A stretch of 64,000 nt of DNA from Macrothele yani (GCA_039090855.1 CM077025.1:102900489-102964488); one strand, 5' to 3'; shown: positions 31,716 to 44,726, counted from the stretch's first letter. Made by a program: numbers and translations. The notes: generated by a model from the letters alone, not told the origin.

Positions 31716-33109
31716 GCTTGCAGTGGCGTAGCTAGAAATTTCTGAAGGGGGGATGGAGGGGGTCCATGGATTTGGTCCATCGGTGAAAGCCTCCCGGAAA
31801 ATAATACTCTAAGTGGGAATATATACACCGATGAGCCATTACCCAATAGCCACCTCCAGCCTAGAGAAATGAGCGCGCATGGAGACCGAACGGTGGCGCA
31901 AGTGAAGTTCGCAGAACAGTATATATATACAATCCGAGGAATTTGAATTTTTTTTTCAGTCAGAATAGGCTAGTAGAGTGTTCGGAGTCGGAATGGGAAA
32001 AGGTGCGGATTTATCGGAGTTTGATAATTGTGATGACACGGCGCCTCGGAACTACGATCTCGGAAACGGAGCGGCTTGTTCGCGTGTCGCTGTAGTGAGT
32101 ACGTATCAAAAGTGGTGCACAGATAGCCGAACGACGAACCGTCGTCTAGCCGTGTGTCGTCCGCAACTCCTTGATGCCAGAGGGGAGCGCAAACTGTCGC
32201 GCATTGTTCAGAGCGACCGCAGGACCACAGTGTGACAAATCACCCGCAGCTACAACAGTGGTGATCTGGGCAATATGTCAGTGATCGGTGCAATATGTCA
32301 CAGCACACAGTTAATCACAGCCTTCTGCGCTGTGATTAACTGTGCAGTGGGCATTGGGGACCCAGCCGGGTCCTTATGCCCACTGCACATCATCGCCAAC
32401 AATGCATGAAATGGGCCCAAAAGATAATCGAGATTGGACCGTGGATGATTGGAAGAAAGTGGCCTGGTCTGACGAATCAAGATTCCTGGAGCATCACGTA
32501 GACGGCCGAGCGCGGATACGCCGATTACCAACGGAGGCTATGGCACCTGGATGCACTGTTGGGCAGAAACAGGACGGCGGCGGCAGTCTTATGCTGTGGG
32601 CGATGTTTTCTTGGGGCACCTTAGGCCCCATTATCCCAATAGCACAATCCCTGACAGCTAAGTTGATGACTCAACCTGCACCGTCCAAATGCGGACTTCC
32701 AGGGGATATATAGAATTCTCTCGAAAAGATAGTAGTGAAGGCGTTTGCGAGAGCAATTCCACCAGGATCCGGCAGTCCTTCACCCGGACAGGATCGGTCC
32801 AGAGACCAGCAGAAACCTGCCGCCCCAACGGGACCTACACTTCCCACCCCTTTGTTATAGCCCGTGTGTGTGACGTGCTGATGGCAGGGGCTTTAAACTT
32901 TGCGTCTGGCTGGGAGATTTATTCGCCCGCGCGAGTGTGTATGGGGCATAAGCTTTTTATTAAGTCCTGGCTAAGAGTACAAACACATATATGCACTGGG
33001 GGTCCCGTGCGATGGGTAAACACCTTTATTTTCACGAGCCCCCTCACAGAGAAATAATAAAAATTACATGGAAAAAGTATGTACACCATATTTACATGGC
33101 AGCACTAGG

Positions 33110-35605
33110 GTCCGTGCTGCCGGGACGACACTAGGTCAAGTCGTCACTCCTCTTCTATCTTTGCTCTTCTTCGCTACTCTTCAATCAGTAATTTTTCCTG
33201 CCTCGCCACGAAGTTATTGACAAGCTCGACGAGCCCTTGACGCGCTCTGGGATACCGATCAAGATCGAGAGGTCCTTCGTTTTCCCTAACTCGGGGGCGA
33301 GGACTTTTCTCCGACCTGCAAGAGAAGTACAGTCCAGAAACATGTGTGCGATGTCTGCTGTTTGTGCCCCGCAGCCGCACACTTTGTCCCTAATCGCAAA
33401 GCGGCGAAAATACTCCGGCGATACGCCATGGCCGGTGAGTATTTAATTCAGGGATCCGTCGCATTCTAGACGCCTGCCGTAGACTCTGGGAAAGATACGG
33501 TGTGTTCTCCTTCCCGTATCCCCCTTGTCCCATCGTCTCTGCCACTCCACCAGTGTGGCCTTTTTGAGCTTTGTGCGAACGCTTTGCACTGGCGTTCGCA
33601 TTACAACGTCAATCCTGTCTTTCTCGGCAGCTGCCTTCGCTAGCTGGTCTGCTCTTTCATTACCACTGGTTCCGACATTGATTCGGACCCAGTGGAACGA
33701 CATCACCGCATTGCAGCTGTGCTCTAGTACAGCATTCACATCTCTGACAAGGGGAGTCTTACTCCCGAACTGACCAAGTGCTTTGAGAGCAGCTTGGCTG
33801 TCTGAGAAAACCTTGATTTCAGTGTCACTGCCGCTGTGCAGAGCCCAGCGCAATGCCTCTTTGATCGCCAGCAACTCCGCTTGGAACATAGAGGAGTTGG
33901 GCGAGAGTTTCAGTTGTTCAGCGTGGATCTCGTTGCCATCCAAGAGCACGCTGAAGCCAGCCCCTACGTTACCGTTGATTCTGGAACCATTTGTAAAAAT
34001 CTCTCCACCCTTTCCCCGTTGGTAGGACTTTGTCCCAGGTGGGACAAATTTCATCGGTCGGGTGCATGGCAAGCCCAGTCAACTGTTGCCCATTCTACAT
34101 CGGTTGACCGGTAAAGGTCACCGAGTAGCTCAACATTGCTGCCAAATCTAAGGGATTGCATGGCTGCTTTCCTTGCTACTACCAAATCCGCAGGTTTACA
34201 CCCCGCAAGCACTTGAAGTGCTGCCGTGGACGTAGTGCGGAAACACCTAGCGATGCCCAGCAGCGCTCTGCGCTGAATTTGGTTGATTCCATTCCTCATT
34301 CTAACTGTGTCCGATCACCAAGCGGAACACGCGTACGTGAGGATTCTATCCACCCCACGCTTGTACACTACCTTCTTGGCTGCCCCAGACAACCTCATGC
34401 CATTGATCCTGTTAAGAATCAAGGTGTAGCGACCTTTAAGATAGCGAAGGTGAGGGAGTCCCGATAGCTTCGTATCTAGGATGACACCCAGATACCGCGT
34501 TTCCCTCACTGCTTTAATTGTGTGCCCATTGAATCGACACTTAGGGGCAGTAACCATCTCTCCCTTTTTCGCTATGGCCAAGTATCGGTTTTTCATGAGC
34601 GAAGCAGAGCTTACACTCCTTGCTCCAAGTATCCAGCTTAGCTAGAGCGGTGTGTACCTTCCGCTCTATCACATGCCTGCAGAGCCGTAGCCAGGGGAGG
34701 ACCAGGCCGGGCAGCGCCCGACCCGTGTTTCCTTTTGCCCGTACTAGCGAATCGCACAGCAGTATAGTGCCCGGCCTCTTTCAGATCTTTTTCCCGACCA
34801 CTTTACATTCCTCGCTTGATCCCAATCATCAGCCGCCCCTTCCAACTTGCTTGTCTGGCTACGGGCCTGCATGCCTGCCTGATGCAGACACGACGAGAAC
34901 GAGATCATCCGCATGCCTGCATATGCACTCCGTCTTTCATCGGGAGTGCTAGTGCCGTGTCGGCAACTACATTCCACCAAAAGGGGCCCGAGCAGGAGCC
35001 TTGCGGGCACTCCTTCGTGTACTCTCTGCTAAACACTCTATCACTCACAGTGAATTCGACTCTCCTGTTAAGAAGGAAGTCGCTAACTACCAGAAACAGA
35101 TTCCTGGGCAAGCCCAGTGTTTTAAGACGATCCAACACTAAAGGCCACCAGACACTGTTGAACGCACCTCGCACGTCCAGAGAGATGAGGCAGGTGTGCA
35201 TACCCATATCTTTATTCAACTTTACCTGCTGAGTAAGGTTAGTTAGCGCTTGGATAGTACACCTCTCCGGTGTGAAACCGAATTGGCTGCTAGAGAGCTT
35301 ACCTAGGCCGACCAGGTAATAGGTTGCTGGGGTCACAAGGACCTTTTCCAGCACCTTGCTCTAAGCGGAAAGCAGGCAAATGGGCCTATAAACCGCGGGA
35401 TATGCTGGACTCTTATTTTCCTTATACTGAAGAGGACGAACACCGCGGTTTTCCACATTGATAGGAAACAACCTTTCTCTAGGCACTTGTTCAGCAAGCA
35501 AACAAGGTACCCTGGATTGGCCGCGAAGACTTCGCGAATAACTGCCGGATCCAGCCCGTCCTTACCCGGAGCTTTCTCCGAGTTGACACTTCTAAACATC
35601 GTTGC
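33110..35605 (-). mobile_element. Non-LTR retrotransposon (I/R1-like) with RT and RNase H, 5' truncated
   Basis: Minus-strand LINE pol. From the 5' side: EKAPGKDGLDPAVIREVFAA (35333-35599); RT core with SQFGFTPERCTIQALTNLTQ, SLDVRGAFNSVWWPLVLDRL (motif A) and KECPQGSCSGPFWW; then KRYLGVILDTKLSG-like and KKVVYKRGVDRILTYACSAW. RNase H follows at 33443-34072: GEIFTNGSRINGNVGAGFSV, MFQAELLAIKEALRWAL, VFSDSQAALKAL, NERADQLAKAAAE. A CGCGAQTADIAHMFLDC zinc-knuckle-like end is at about 33380-33300. The 3' UTR probably extends to about 32670. The YxDD box lies where a hAT MITE is inserted (34680-34869). Stops and frameshifts abound. The RNase H places it in the I/LOA/R1 group; the exact clade is uncertain. 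Confidence 0.85.
34680..34869. mobile_element. 190-bp non-autonomous hAT inside the LINE
   Basis: Ends CAGAGCCGTAGCCAGGGG and, reversed, CAGGCCCGTAGCCAGACA. Perfect 8-bp duplications CATGCCTG (34672-34679, 34870-34877). This is the third level of nesting: Tc1, then LINE, then MITE. Confidence 0.92.
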
Positions 35606-36014
35606 GGATCAAGTTCACCCATTCACGGCAACTGTGCTCCCTGCTGGTGATGGCTATTACCAACAGGATAATGCACAATGCCACACTGCCAGAATTGTCA
35701 GGGAGTGATTCGAGAAACATGCTGGTGACTTTCCGTTAATGCCCTGGCCTCCAAATTTACCTGACATGAACCTAATCGAACATTTGTGGTTCGACTTGGA
35801 AAAGTGAGTTCGCGCTAAAACATCACCACCCCGAAATGTACGGGAACTGGAGGACCTGCTGTTGGTATTATGGTATCAGATACCCCAGGATAACTATCAC
35901 CACCGCATCGAATCGATGCCTCGCCGAGTAGGCGCTGTTTTGCGGGCTAAAGGGGGTCCTACTCTACAGCTTATTAGGTAGGTGATCATAACGTAATGGT
36001 TCATCGGTGCATAT

Positions 36015-36905
36015 ATATGAGGCGTGATTAAATGAAACCCGTTCGTGCTGCGTCACGTGGACCGATGCACGCGGAGCATGATGATGTCATAGCTCACGTG
36101 ATCAGTGCAGACCAATGAACAAGCGAGCACGCATTCATTCTCCTCTCATGTGTGGTTTGTTCTGCAGATCGTTGACAACATGGCCGGTGTGATTCAGAAT
36201 TCGTACAAGATGGATTAAAAGAAGCGGAAGGATGTTGACCAGTCGACCTTCGTCGCAGAATGCACGCGGTGTATGGTGACAAATGTGTGTCGAAGACAAC
36301 AGGGACGGACTGGGCGCATGTGTTTCGGGAAGGACGTGAGGAAATGAAAGATCTTCCACAGCCGGGCCAGACGTATGTTGTTGCGACAGATGAAGCTACC
36401 GCCAAGACTGATGCAGCAATATGGGTGGACCGTCGTCGGAGCTTACGTTCGCTAGCGGAGGAATTCTCTATATCATTTAGGACAGTTCAAACAGTGAATA
36501 CGAGAACACTGCAGTATCGGAAGGTGTGTTCACAATGGATCCCACGGATGCTGACCGACCACCATAAGGAAGAACGTATGGGTTGGAGTTTGACTCATGA
36601 CTTGCTGCGTTACGAAGCGGAGTGTGACGCATTTCTGTCGCGCATAGTGGCAGTCGAGGAATCCTGGTGAGACCACTTTGAGCCGTCCAGCAAACCAGCG
36701 AGCATGCAATGGAAACATCCCGGATCACCAAAACATAAAAAAATTCAAGTCACAGAACAGGCTTCCGCCGATAAGGTTATACTGACCACATTTTTTTATC
36801 ATGAAGGGCTTTTATTAGTGGACTTTAAACAGCCTCACTCGAACATTAATGCCAACTGCTACAAGGTCACACTGGACAAGCTGAATAAAGTCATAAGAAT
36901 AAGTT
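36015..36905 (+). mobile_element. mariner-type transposase remnant, 3' end replaced by RTE
   Basis: The plus strand reads through frameshifts as a mariner transposase: LNAVYGDKCV-like start near 36250, FREGREEMKDLPQPGQTYVV, TVQTVNTRTLQYRKVCSQWI, PRMLTDHHKEERMGWSLTHDLL and IVAVEESW (36260-36670). It continues as MQWKHPGSPKHKKIQVTEQA and VDFKQPHSNINANCYKVTLD to about 36895. The first catalytic Asp (normally in a DETW motif) is Glu here and a stop follows. The second and third acidic residues are missing because RTE sequence begins at about 36930. Confidence 0.85.
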
Positions 36906-36929
36906 CCCTGGCATGCTTTCGAGTTTTGT

Positions 36930-38385
36930 GATTCTGTTGCTCCAGGAGAAGATAGAATTACCGTGGACATTATTCAAGAAGCAAGTGGAGAAATTGAAAC
37001 TACACTCGCCCAAGTTTTCACCAGATGTCTTAATGAAGGGAAGATTCCTGAGGATTAGAACAATGCTACAATGATCTTGCTCCATAAAAAAGATGACGTT
37101 GAGGATCTTAGGAACTACAGGCCCATCAGCCTCTTTTCAGTGGTTTATAAAATCTTCACTAAGGTTCTTTCACATCGCTTGAAGGTAACACTAGACATGG
37201 CCCAACCAAGAGAACAAGCTGGATTCAGGAGTTGCTACAGCACTATAGATCATACCCATGTACTGAGAGAACTAATTGAAAGAACGAGAGAATATGAACT
37301 CCAATTATGCATGTCTTTTATTGACTATGAAAAGGCCTTCAATTCCGTGAAACCATCAGCAGTAACAATGGCTTTGAAATCCTGCGGTATTGAAGACGCA
37401 TATATTAGCATTATTAATAACATCTATGAAAATGCAAGTGCAAAGGTTCGGCTGTTTGAAAATACAACACACATAAAAATTGGAAAGGGAGTGAGACAAG
37501 GTGACACCATATCTCCGAAGCTCTTTAATGCCACATTGGAAAATGTCTTTCAATCACTGAACTGGGAAAACAAAGGGATAAAGATTAATGGAGATTATCT
37601 AACCCACCTACGTTTTGCTGATGACGTATTCATTTTTTCAACTACCCCATCAGAGCTGCAGAGTATGGATCCAGGAACTTGCTGACAAGAGTAAAGAAGT
37701 GGGATTGAAAATGAACTTTCAGAAGACAAAAGTGATGTACAATGCTTTTTAAAGAAACGAGGATTTATCGATTGATGGAAAAAAGCTTGAGACAACCGAT
37801 TCCTACATTTATCTTGGGCAGCAGATACCTAGTGAGGATCACATTGATGAAGAAATTAATCGGCGTATAAAACTTGGATGGAGAGCTTTTGGAAGAAACA
37901 GTACAATTTTTAAGAGCAGTATGCCGTTATGTCTCAAAAGAAAAGTGTTTAATCAATGCATCCTGTCAGTGCTTACGTATGAAGCAGAGACATGGACCTT
38001 AACTAAAAAAGACATACAAAGACTGCAGACAAATCAAAGTAGCATGGAGAGATGCATGCTTGGTGTAACCAGGAAATATAAGACAAGGAACTTGTGGATA
38101 AGGAAAATGACAGGTGTGGACGACATCATGACCAGAGTGAAATCACTGAAATGGCAATGGGATGGACATGTTGCCAGAAGAACGGACCACCGATGGACAA
38201 CCGAAATTTTAGACTAGAATCCAAGGGACAGGAAAAGGCCTAGAAGAAGATCCCATGGGAGATGGAAGGATGAAATTTGAAAGTATGCTGGAGTGACATA
38301 GAGGAGACAGGCCCAAGACAGACAATTGTTAAAAAAAAATTGGGGAGACCTTCATCCAGCAGTGTATCGATAATGGTTGATGATG
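36930..38385 (+). mobile_element. 5'-truncated RTE-type LINE
   Basis: Second copy of the RTE family, lacking the endonuclease. The reading 37071-37685 carries the RT: NYRPISLFSVVYKIFTKVLS, SFIDYEKAFNSVKPSAVTMA (motif A with AFN in place of AFD), GVRQGDTISPKLFNATLENV and LRFADDVFIFSTTPSELQS (catalytic FADD). It is followed, out of frame, by CLKRKVFNQCILSVLTYEAE and TWTLTKKDIQRLQTN (37921-38217). It ends in a GATGATGAT tail at 38376-38388. About 85-90% like the full copy by eye. Confidence 0.92.
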
Positions 38386-38424
38386 ATGACATATAAACGT
38401 AATATATATATATATATATATATA

Positions 38425-41400
38425 TTGGGATGTAAGGTCAGGTGATGCGTAACATCACAGCCTCTCCTTGACAAATGTCAACCCCGCCTTCTCGTGGTGC
38501 ATCCTGTTCCCACTAAAGGGGCTCTGACGACCGCCAATAGCGGTATAACTATACCATCGGGATTAGAGGAAATTCTATCCCACACTCACCAACCCGCTTG
38601 GCCAGCGTGGTGAGTTATGGCCAAACCCCTCCAAAATGATTCCACAACTTAAATCTTGGCCCTCAGTCTCCGGCAGCTGGAATGTACCTGGCCAAGGCAG
38701 CGGCCAGTGCGACATGAAGGCAGAGGGTGCTAAGAATCCCCGGAGGACCGGACTAGGCTGCCATCTGATGCTGACCTTGGCTACGTACAATGGACGCTCC
38801 CTATCTTCTGATTCAAGGCTTCTTGAATTGGAAGAGGAACTACAAAGGATCAAGTGGGACATCGTGGGGCTAAGTGAGGTAAGGAGAAAAGGAGAAGATC
38901 TCATCGAACTGAAAAGTGGACATCTCTTCTACTATCGTGGGACAGATACTGGCAGAACTAGTGGTGTTGGATTTATAATAAACAAGAAACTGAAGGATAA
39001 AGTTGTAGAAGTTGAAAGTTCCTCTGACAGAGCTGCACGACTTGTTATCCAACTCTCGAAAAGATACCAGGCTCAGATTATTCAAACTTATGCACCCACC
39101 ACAAGTCATCCTGAAGAAGAAATTGAAGAATTTTATGAGGAAATTTGTCATCTAAATAATAAAGGTAAGCAGCACTTGAAAATAATTATGGGAGATTTCA
39201 ATGCAAAAATAGGGCAACGGCAACAGAATGAAACTTCAGTAGGTAAATTCGGTCACGGCAACAGAAACCAGCGTGGAAATACTCTCGTTGAGTTTGCAGA
39301 GGCAGAAGGGTTTTTCATCTTGAACTCCTTCTTCAAGAAAAAGCCACACAGGAAATGGACATGGAGACATCCAAATGGGACGACAAGTGAAATTGATTTT
39401 ATTATGTGTAACAAAAAATTCGTCATAGAAGACTGCAGTGTGCTGAACAAGTTCAACACAGGTAGTGACCATAGATTGGTGAGATGCAAGATGCACCTCA
39501 ACACTAAACTTGAACGTGGCAAGCTCATAAGACAAACAAAATCTATTGACATAACCAACCTTAAAAAACACCATAATACCTTCAAGTTGGAACTGAAGAA
39601 CAGGTTCTCTGCTTTAGAAGGCCTAACATCGGAAGAAGTGGACATCTCTGAAGTTAACAGAAAAGTAACCAAAGCTCTTATGGAAACAGCAACAAAATTA
39701 GCTGGGTCTAAGAACAAGTTGCATGTGAACAAATTATCAGGAAAAACCAAAATGTTGATGCAAAAAAGAAGAGAGATGAGGACAACTAAAGAAGATGTGA
39801 CTTCCAAAGTGGAATATATAGAGCTATGCAAGACAGTAAGAAAAAGTATCACTGAAGACATAAGAAAATTCAACTGTGAACTAGTGAGGAAAGCAATTGA
39901 AAACAACCAAAGCCTAAAGATAGCAAAGGGACATCTCAGTAAGGGAAAGAAAACAGATTATGGCACTGAGAAAAGAAGATGGTTCTGTAACAAGAAATAG
40001 AGGTGAAATTTTGACAAGAGTGAAAGATTTCTACTCCAAATTATATGAAAGGGATGATATATGCACTCCAGACATCATGAAAGATACCAGTACCAGAGTT
40101 CCTCCAGTCCTTCCAGCAGAAGTTGCACATGCAATCAAGAACATGAAGCGAGGAAAAGCTCCAGGAGAAGATGGAATTACTGTAGACATCATACAAGAAG
40201 CAAGTGGAGAAATCAGAAACAGTACTCGCCCAAATTTTCACTCGATGCCTTAATGAAGGAAAGATTCCTGAGGATTGGAACACCGCTACAATGATCCTGC
40301 TACATAAGAAAGGTGACATTGAGGATCTCGGAAACTACAGACCTATCAGCCTCCTATCAGTAGTTTATAAAATCTTCACTAAGAGTTCTTTCACACCGCT
40401 TGAAGGTAACACTGGACATGGCTCAACCGAGAGAACAAGCTGGATTCAGGAGTGGCTACAGCACAATAGATCATATCCACGTGCTGAGAGAACTAATTGA
40501 AAGAGCGAGGGAATATGAACTTCCATTGTGCATGGCTTTTATCGATTATGAAAAAGCCTTTGATTCGGTGAAACCATCAGCAGTTACAATGGCTCTGAAA
40601 ACCTGCGGTATTGAAGATGCATACATTAATATTATTAATAACATCTATGAAAATGCAAGTGCAAAGATTAGGCTGTTTGAAAATACAACACACGTAAAAA
40701 TTGGAAAGGGAGTGAGACAAGGTGACACCATATCTCCGAAGCTCTTTAATGCCACATTGGAGGGTGTTTTTCAGTCGCTGAGCTGGGAAAACAAGGGGAT
40801 AAAGATTAATGGAGATTATCTAACCCACCTTCGTTTTGCTGATGACGTAGTCATTTTGCAACTACCCCATCAGAGCTGCAGAGTATGATCCAGGAACTTG
40901 CTGACAAGAGTAAAGAAAGTGGGATTAAAAATGAACTTTCAGAAGACAAAAGTGATGTTCAATGCTTTTACAAGAAATGAAGATTTATCGATTGATGGAG
41001 AAAAGCTGGAGATAACAGACACGTACGTTTATCTTGGACAGCAGATATCAAGTGAGGGTCACATTGATGAAGAAATTAATCGGCGTACAAAACTTGCCTG
41101 GAGAGCTTTTGGAAGAAACAGCATAATTTTCAAGAGCAATATGCCATTATGTCTTAAAAGAAAAGTGTTTGATCAATGCATCCTTCCAGTGCTTACGTAT
41201 GGTGCAGAGACGTGGACCTTAACTAAAGAGACATACAAAGGCTGCAGACAACTCAAAGAAGCATGGAGAGGTGCATACTTGGTGTAACCAGGAGAGATAA
41301 GAAGAGGAACTCGTGGATCCGAAAAATGACAAGAGTGGAAGACATCATGATCAGAGTTAAATCCCTGAAATGGCAATGGGCTGGACATACTGCCAGAAGG

Positions 41401-41620
41401 ACAGATCATCGATGGACAGCCGAAATTTTAGATTGGATTCCAAGGGACAGGAAAAGACCCAGAAGAAGACCACATGGGAGATGGGTGGATGAAATTCGAA
41501 AGTATGCAGGGGTGACATGGAGGAGACTGGCACAAGACAGACCGTTGTGGAGGAAACTTGGGGAGACCTTCGTCCAGCAGTGGATTGATAATGGTTGACA
41601 ATGATGATGATGATGATATA
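38425..41620 (+). mobile_element. Near-full-length RTE-type LINE (endonuclease + RT), frameshifted
   Basis: About 3.2 kb, the normal RTE length. The 5' UTR is near 38430-38630. The longest reading (38636-40000) holds an AP-type endonuclease: LATYNGRSL, WDIVGLSEVRRKGED, IIMGDFNAKIG and GSDHRLVRCKM. The frame shifts near 39960, 40230 and 40385. The RT then reads GKAPGEDGITVDII, NYRPISLLSVVYKIFTK, CMAFIDYEKAFDSVKPS (motif A intact), GVRQGDTISPKLFNATLEGV and LRFADDVVIL (catalytic). After a further shift the C-terminal region reads KWQWAGHTARRTDHRWTAEI and DWIPRDRKRPRRRP, ending VQQWIDNG at 41598 and an ATG repeat tail. Key catalytic residues survive, so the copy is young but broken by a few indels. 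Confidence 0.95.
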
Positions 41621-41639
41621 TATATATTCATCGCAATAA

Positions 41640-42065
41640 CTGCTTGATATTTAACAACTTAACTCCTTTTTTAATAATAAAATTTGGTTATTTGCTAAAA
41701 TTTAGTGCTATTTTTAGTGCCACTATTTTGCGTAATACAGAAGTAATGGCTGACTATGACCGTGACCACGGAGTATATTACAAATGGGAATCATTATTCA
41801 CGATTACACAAATGTATTTTGTCCGCAAAAAATCAATATTAAAAGCAAAAATATAATGCCGAAGCTATCTTTAAGAATACCAAAAATTTAATCGTAATCT
41901 CAGACAAACTTGAAGACTTGATTATCATACCACATCACAAACAAGATCTTAATTAGTAATGTTTATAATGAAGCAATAACAATATGCGTGGATTGTATAC
42001 TCGATTCTCCCGAATCAAATATATATACTGGTTTCGTTGTAAACCAAAACAACTACATACTGTGT
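41640..42065. other. Unassigned sequence
   Basis: AT-rich sequence between the RTE tail and the TRIM element. Nothing recognised. Confidence 0.3.
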
Positions 42066-42586
42066 TATAACGAAGTAAATTTCTCCGTCATTTTTTATCC
42101 ACGCCAGGATTCGAACCCGAGTCCGCTTATTCCGGAACAAGTCACTCTACCAATTGAGCTACGCGGGCGTTTATTCTGATTCCTATCTACCTTTATGTCG
42201 TGTGCGTCCTTCTGGCAGGTACGTCTCCTGGTACGTTACATCATCTCCCCCTTATTTTTTATTTATTTATTTATTTATTTATTTATTTTTTTTTTTTGAA
42301 GTGCTGGAGAAGGGATTCTCTTATTTTTCCTATCTCGCGGTGTGGAAATAACATCACACCATTGCGAGATTTTGAACGGTCGGGTCATCCGGATAGTTCG
42401 GGCGCCATTATAACGAAGTAAATTTCTCCGTCATTTTTTATTCACGCCAGGATTCGAACCCGAGTCCGCTTATTCCGGAACAAGTCACTCTACCAATTGA
42501 GCTACGCGGACGTTTATTCTGATTCCTATCTACCTTTATGTCGTGTGCGTCCTTCTGGCAGGTACGTCACATCTCCTGGTACGTTA

Positions 42587-42588
<2 letters not shown>
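42066..42588 (-). mobile_element. Miniature LTR element (TRIM) copy B, tRNA-like sequence in both LTRs
   Basis: Complete two-LTR element on the minus strand. The 5' LTR is 42588-42409 (TGTAACGTACC to CGTTATA) and the 3' LTR 42240-42066. After one base the primer-binding site TGGCGCCCGAAC follows (42407-42396). Next comes a short internal region with an (AAAT)n expansion (42250-42295), then the polypurine stretch GGGGGAGA just before the 3' LTR. A 4-bp duplication GTGT flanks it (42062-42065, 42589-42592). Both LTRs hold a tRNA-like sequence (42512-42440 and 42169-42097) with A box TAGCTCAATTGGTAGAGT and B box GGTTCGAATCC. No protein is coded. Confidence 0.93.

Positions 42589-42659
<71 letters not shown>
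42589..42659. repeat. (GT)n microsatellite
   Basis: About 35 GT units directly beside TRIM copy B. Confidence 0.97.
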
Positions 42660-42667
<8 letters not shown>

Positions 42668-43439
42668 AATATCACGGGTTATATTTGTTTAACCACTTAC
42701 ATATGATATTAAGAAATTTGATATCACGTGATTGCTATGGAGTTGGTAGAAACTAAATTGTCCTAGAAAAATATCACCAGTAGCAGAATAGCATAAAAGG
42801 AGTAGGGAGCTGAGCTGAGTACAAAATTTGAAAAATATAGAGCACCTCGCATGGTATGCTTTTTTGGGGGTGGAGGGATTCCCAAGAAAGTTTTTCTCTT
42901 TTGATCTAAAATTAAAATTTATAAAGCGGAAAACATGTGTGTGGTATATTTTAAACGCCACCCCCCCCCCTCCCGAAAAAAGAAAAGCTGCTTACTTAAT
43001 TATCCCTTTCTTTAAGCACTCAGCAATCAGGACTTGAGCCTCCAAAGTTTGAGGTTTTAGTCTCCCACGGTCCTTTCTTGCAACCCGGCCAGCACACGAA
43101 AAGTGGCGCTCTGACTCTGCCGATGATGCTTGTATTATCAAAATTCTTTTCGCAATGGTACTTAGTATAGGATACGTAAATCTCTGCTCACCACCGCTCA
43201 CTCCACCACTTAAGAGGATTGAACAACGACAATTCACGGGTATCCTTGCACTTTCCACATTTGCACTGGGGAGTCACGAATGGTTCTACAATGATATGGT
43301 AGAGTTTCAGTTCCACATCAAGATCTTCAGTTCTGAAGATTTTTTGATTCACAGTTTGTGTAATTAGTTCAACATTACTTTGTCGGAAAGAAGCAAATGA
43401 GGCTTTCTCTAATTTGCGTTCTCCATGTGGACTCTCATG

Positions 43440-44656
43440 CAGGGCCCGACTTTGGTCAGTCGAGGCCCTGTGCACATCCTATGTGCGAGGCCCCCTCGAT
43501 CAAAAATGTTCGGTCAACAGTTGAAAAGAATATTTTCTGGTAAATATTTTGTTGCAAGAAGCTTTTCTACGAGTAGTAGTAAATGCATTAAAACACATCC
43601 CACATGCTAATCAACTTTATAGCCAATGTGTCTTGTAATACGCGAGCATTCACACCAATTAATTGTACTTCCCCGCACCCGCAGAGCTTACAGCTGTAAC
43701 ATTAATTGCTCTGGAATTTTTTTTTGTTTTATAGTATCATTTACGGAAGCAAATAACTATCCTCCCAGAGTTATAATTTAAAACCTCTAGTTTACTATCA
43801 ATTTAATGGAAACGATGAACTGATAGTAGTTTAAGCTGTAAGAAGTAATCCCTCACAAAGTGTTACAGCTGACCACAGACACTGTGGGATAAATTATTAC
43901 AACAGCAGCGTTCGAATTACCTGGTCCACTGGCCACTGGCCAGTAAAAATTTCATCGGGCCAGTTAATTATTTATGCTACTGGCCCGGATGGCCACTATT
44001 TTTTTGTCCGGTTTGTTTTGGAATTTACAGGTTTATAAAGAACTGAACCAAATTTCAAAATATTGAGGTTTGTTTTGGAATTTACAGGTTTATAAAGAAC
44101 TGAACCAAATTTCAAAATATTGAGGTTTGTTTATGGCAATTTTCGAATTTTTTGAAATTCCGATATTTACTACTCAAAATCTGAATATCGGAATTGCAGG
44201 TCATACTTCAGTTTTATGATGAAAATTTTGGACTGTAGGAAACCGAGGTCCAAACCAAAATATTTGGATTAAGACAGCACCATTTTTTGTCCAAGTAGTG
44301 ACCCCAGAGTACGTGTCTTTTATTATGCTTTTCAACTACAGGATGAAGACCCATTTACGCTCTGGATTTGCCCATCTGTCTGAATCTGGATTTGCCCATC
44401 TGTCTGAATTCTTAACACATGGAACAACCTCCTGCCTTTCACACAAAAGCAAAGTATTCTATGAAGGTGGCTTTTGGTACGTTGCAAAGTGCTTCATAAT
44501 CAATCAATGCATTGTACTTACTGTACTGTATATGTATATATATATTCAATTTGATGACTTAAAAAAGAAACCTTTTGATTTTTTTATCAACTTTTTTTCA
44601 AAGTAGTTTGGCCCTCAACTTCTGAGGCCCTGTGCACGTGCAGAAATCAGGCCCTG
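43440..44656. mobile_element. 1.2-kb non-autonomous hAT, target CTCTCATG
   Basis: Left end CAGGGCCCGACTTTGGTC and right end, reversed, CAGGGCCTGATTTCTGCA. Perfect 8-bp duplications CTCTCATG (43432-43439, 44657-44664). It interrupts the hobo-like transposase. Inside are GAGGCCCTGTGCAC (43461) and its repeat near the right end (GAGGCCCTGTGCACGTGC, about 44621), plus a 57-bp exact tandem duplication at 44010-44123. No transposase. Confidence 0.93.
44010..44123. repeat. 57-bp exact tandem duplication
   Basis: 44010-44066 and 44067-44123 are identical (GGTTTGTTTTGGAATTTACA onward). Confidence 0.95.
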
Positions 44657-44726
44657 CTCTCATGAGTTGACAGTTGTGCTGTATTTAGATTATTGCTCTC
44701 CTCTTCAGTGTGAAACAATTCATCTG

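Larger units (their letters stand above)
31826..36009 (+). mobile_element. Tc1-like transposon split by a LINE
   Basis: Ends CACCGATGAGCCATTACCCA and, reversed, CACCGATGAACCATTACGTT. The left flank is TA, the right CA. The plus-strand transposase is in two parts. 31978-32713 holds a damaged N-terminus, then VAWSDESRFLEHHVDGRARI (first Asp) and GGSLMLWAMFSWGTLG. 35605-35990 holds YYQQDNAQCHTARIV (second Asp), LPDMNLIEHLWFDLE (Glu) and RVGAVLRAKGG. A LINE inserted between them. Frameshifts and stops are present in addition. Confidence 0.87.

Noticed and set aside
39253..39906. 217-codon minus-strand reading rich in Leu/Phe/Ser
   Set aside because: Antisense shadow of the RTE endonuclease reading.
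42497..42706. Val/Cys-rich reading
   Set aside because: Translation of the (GT)n microsatellite.
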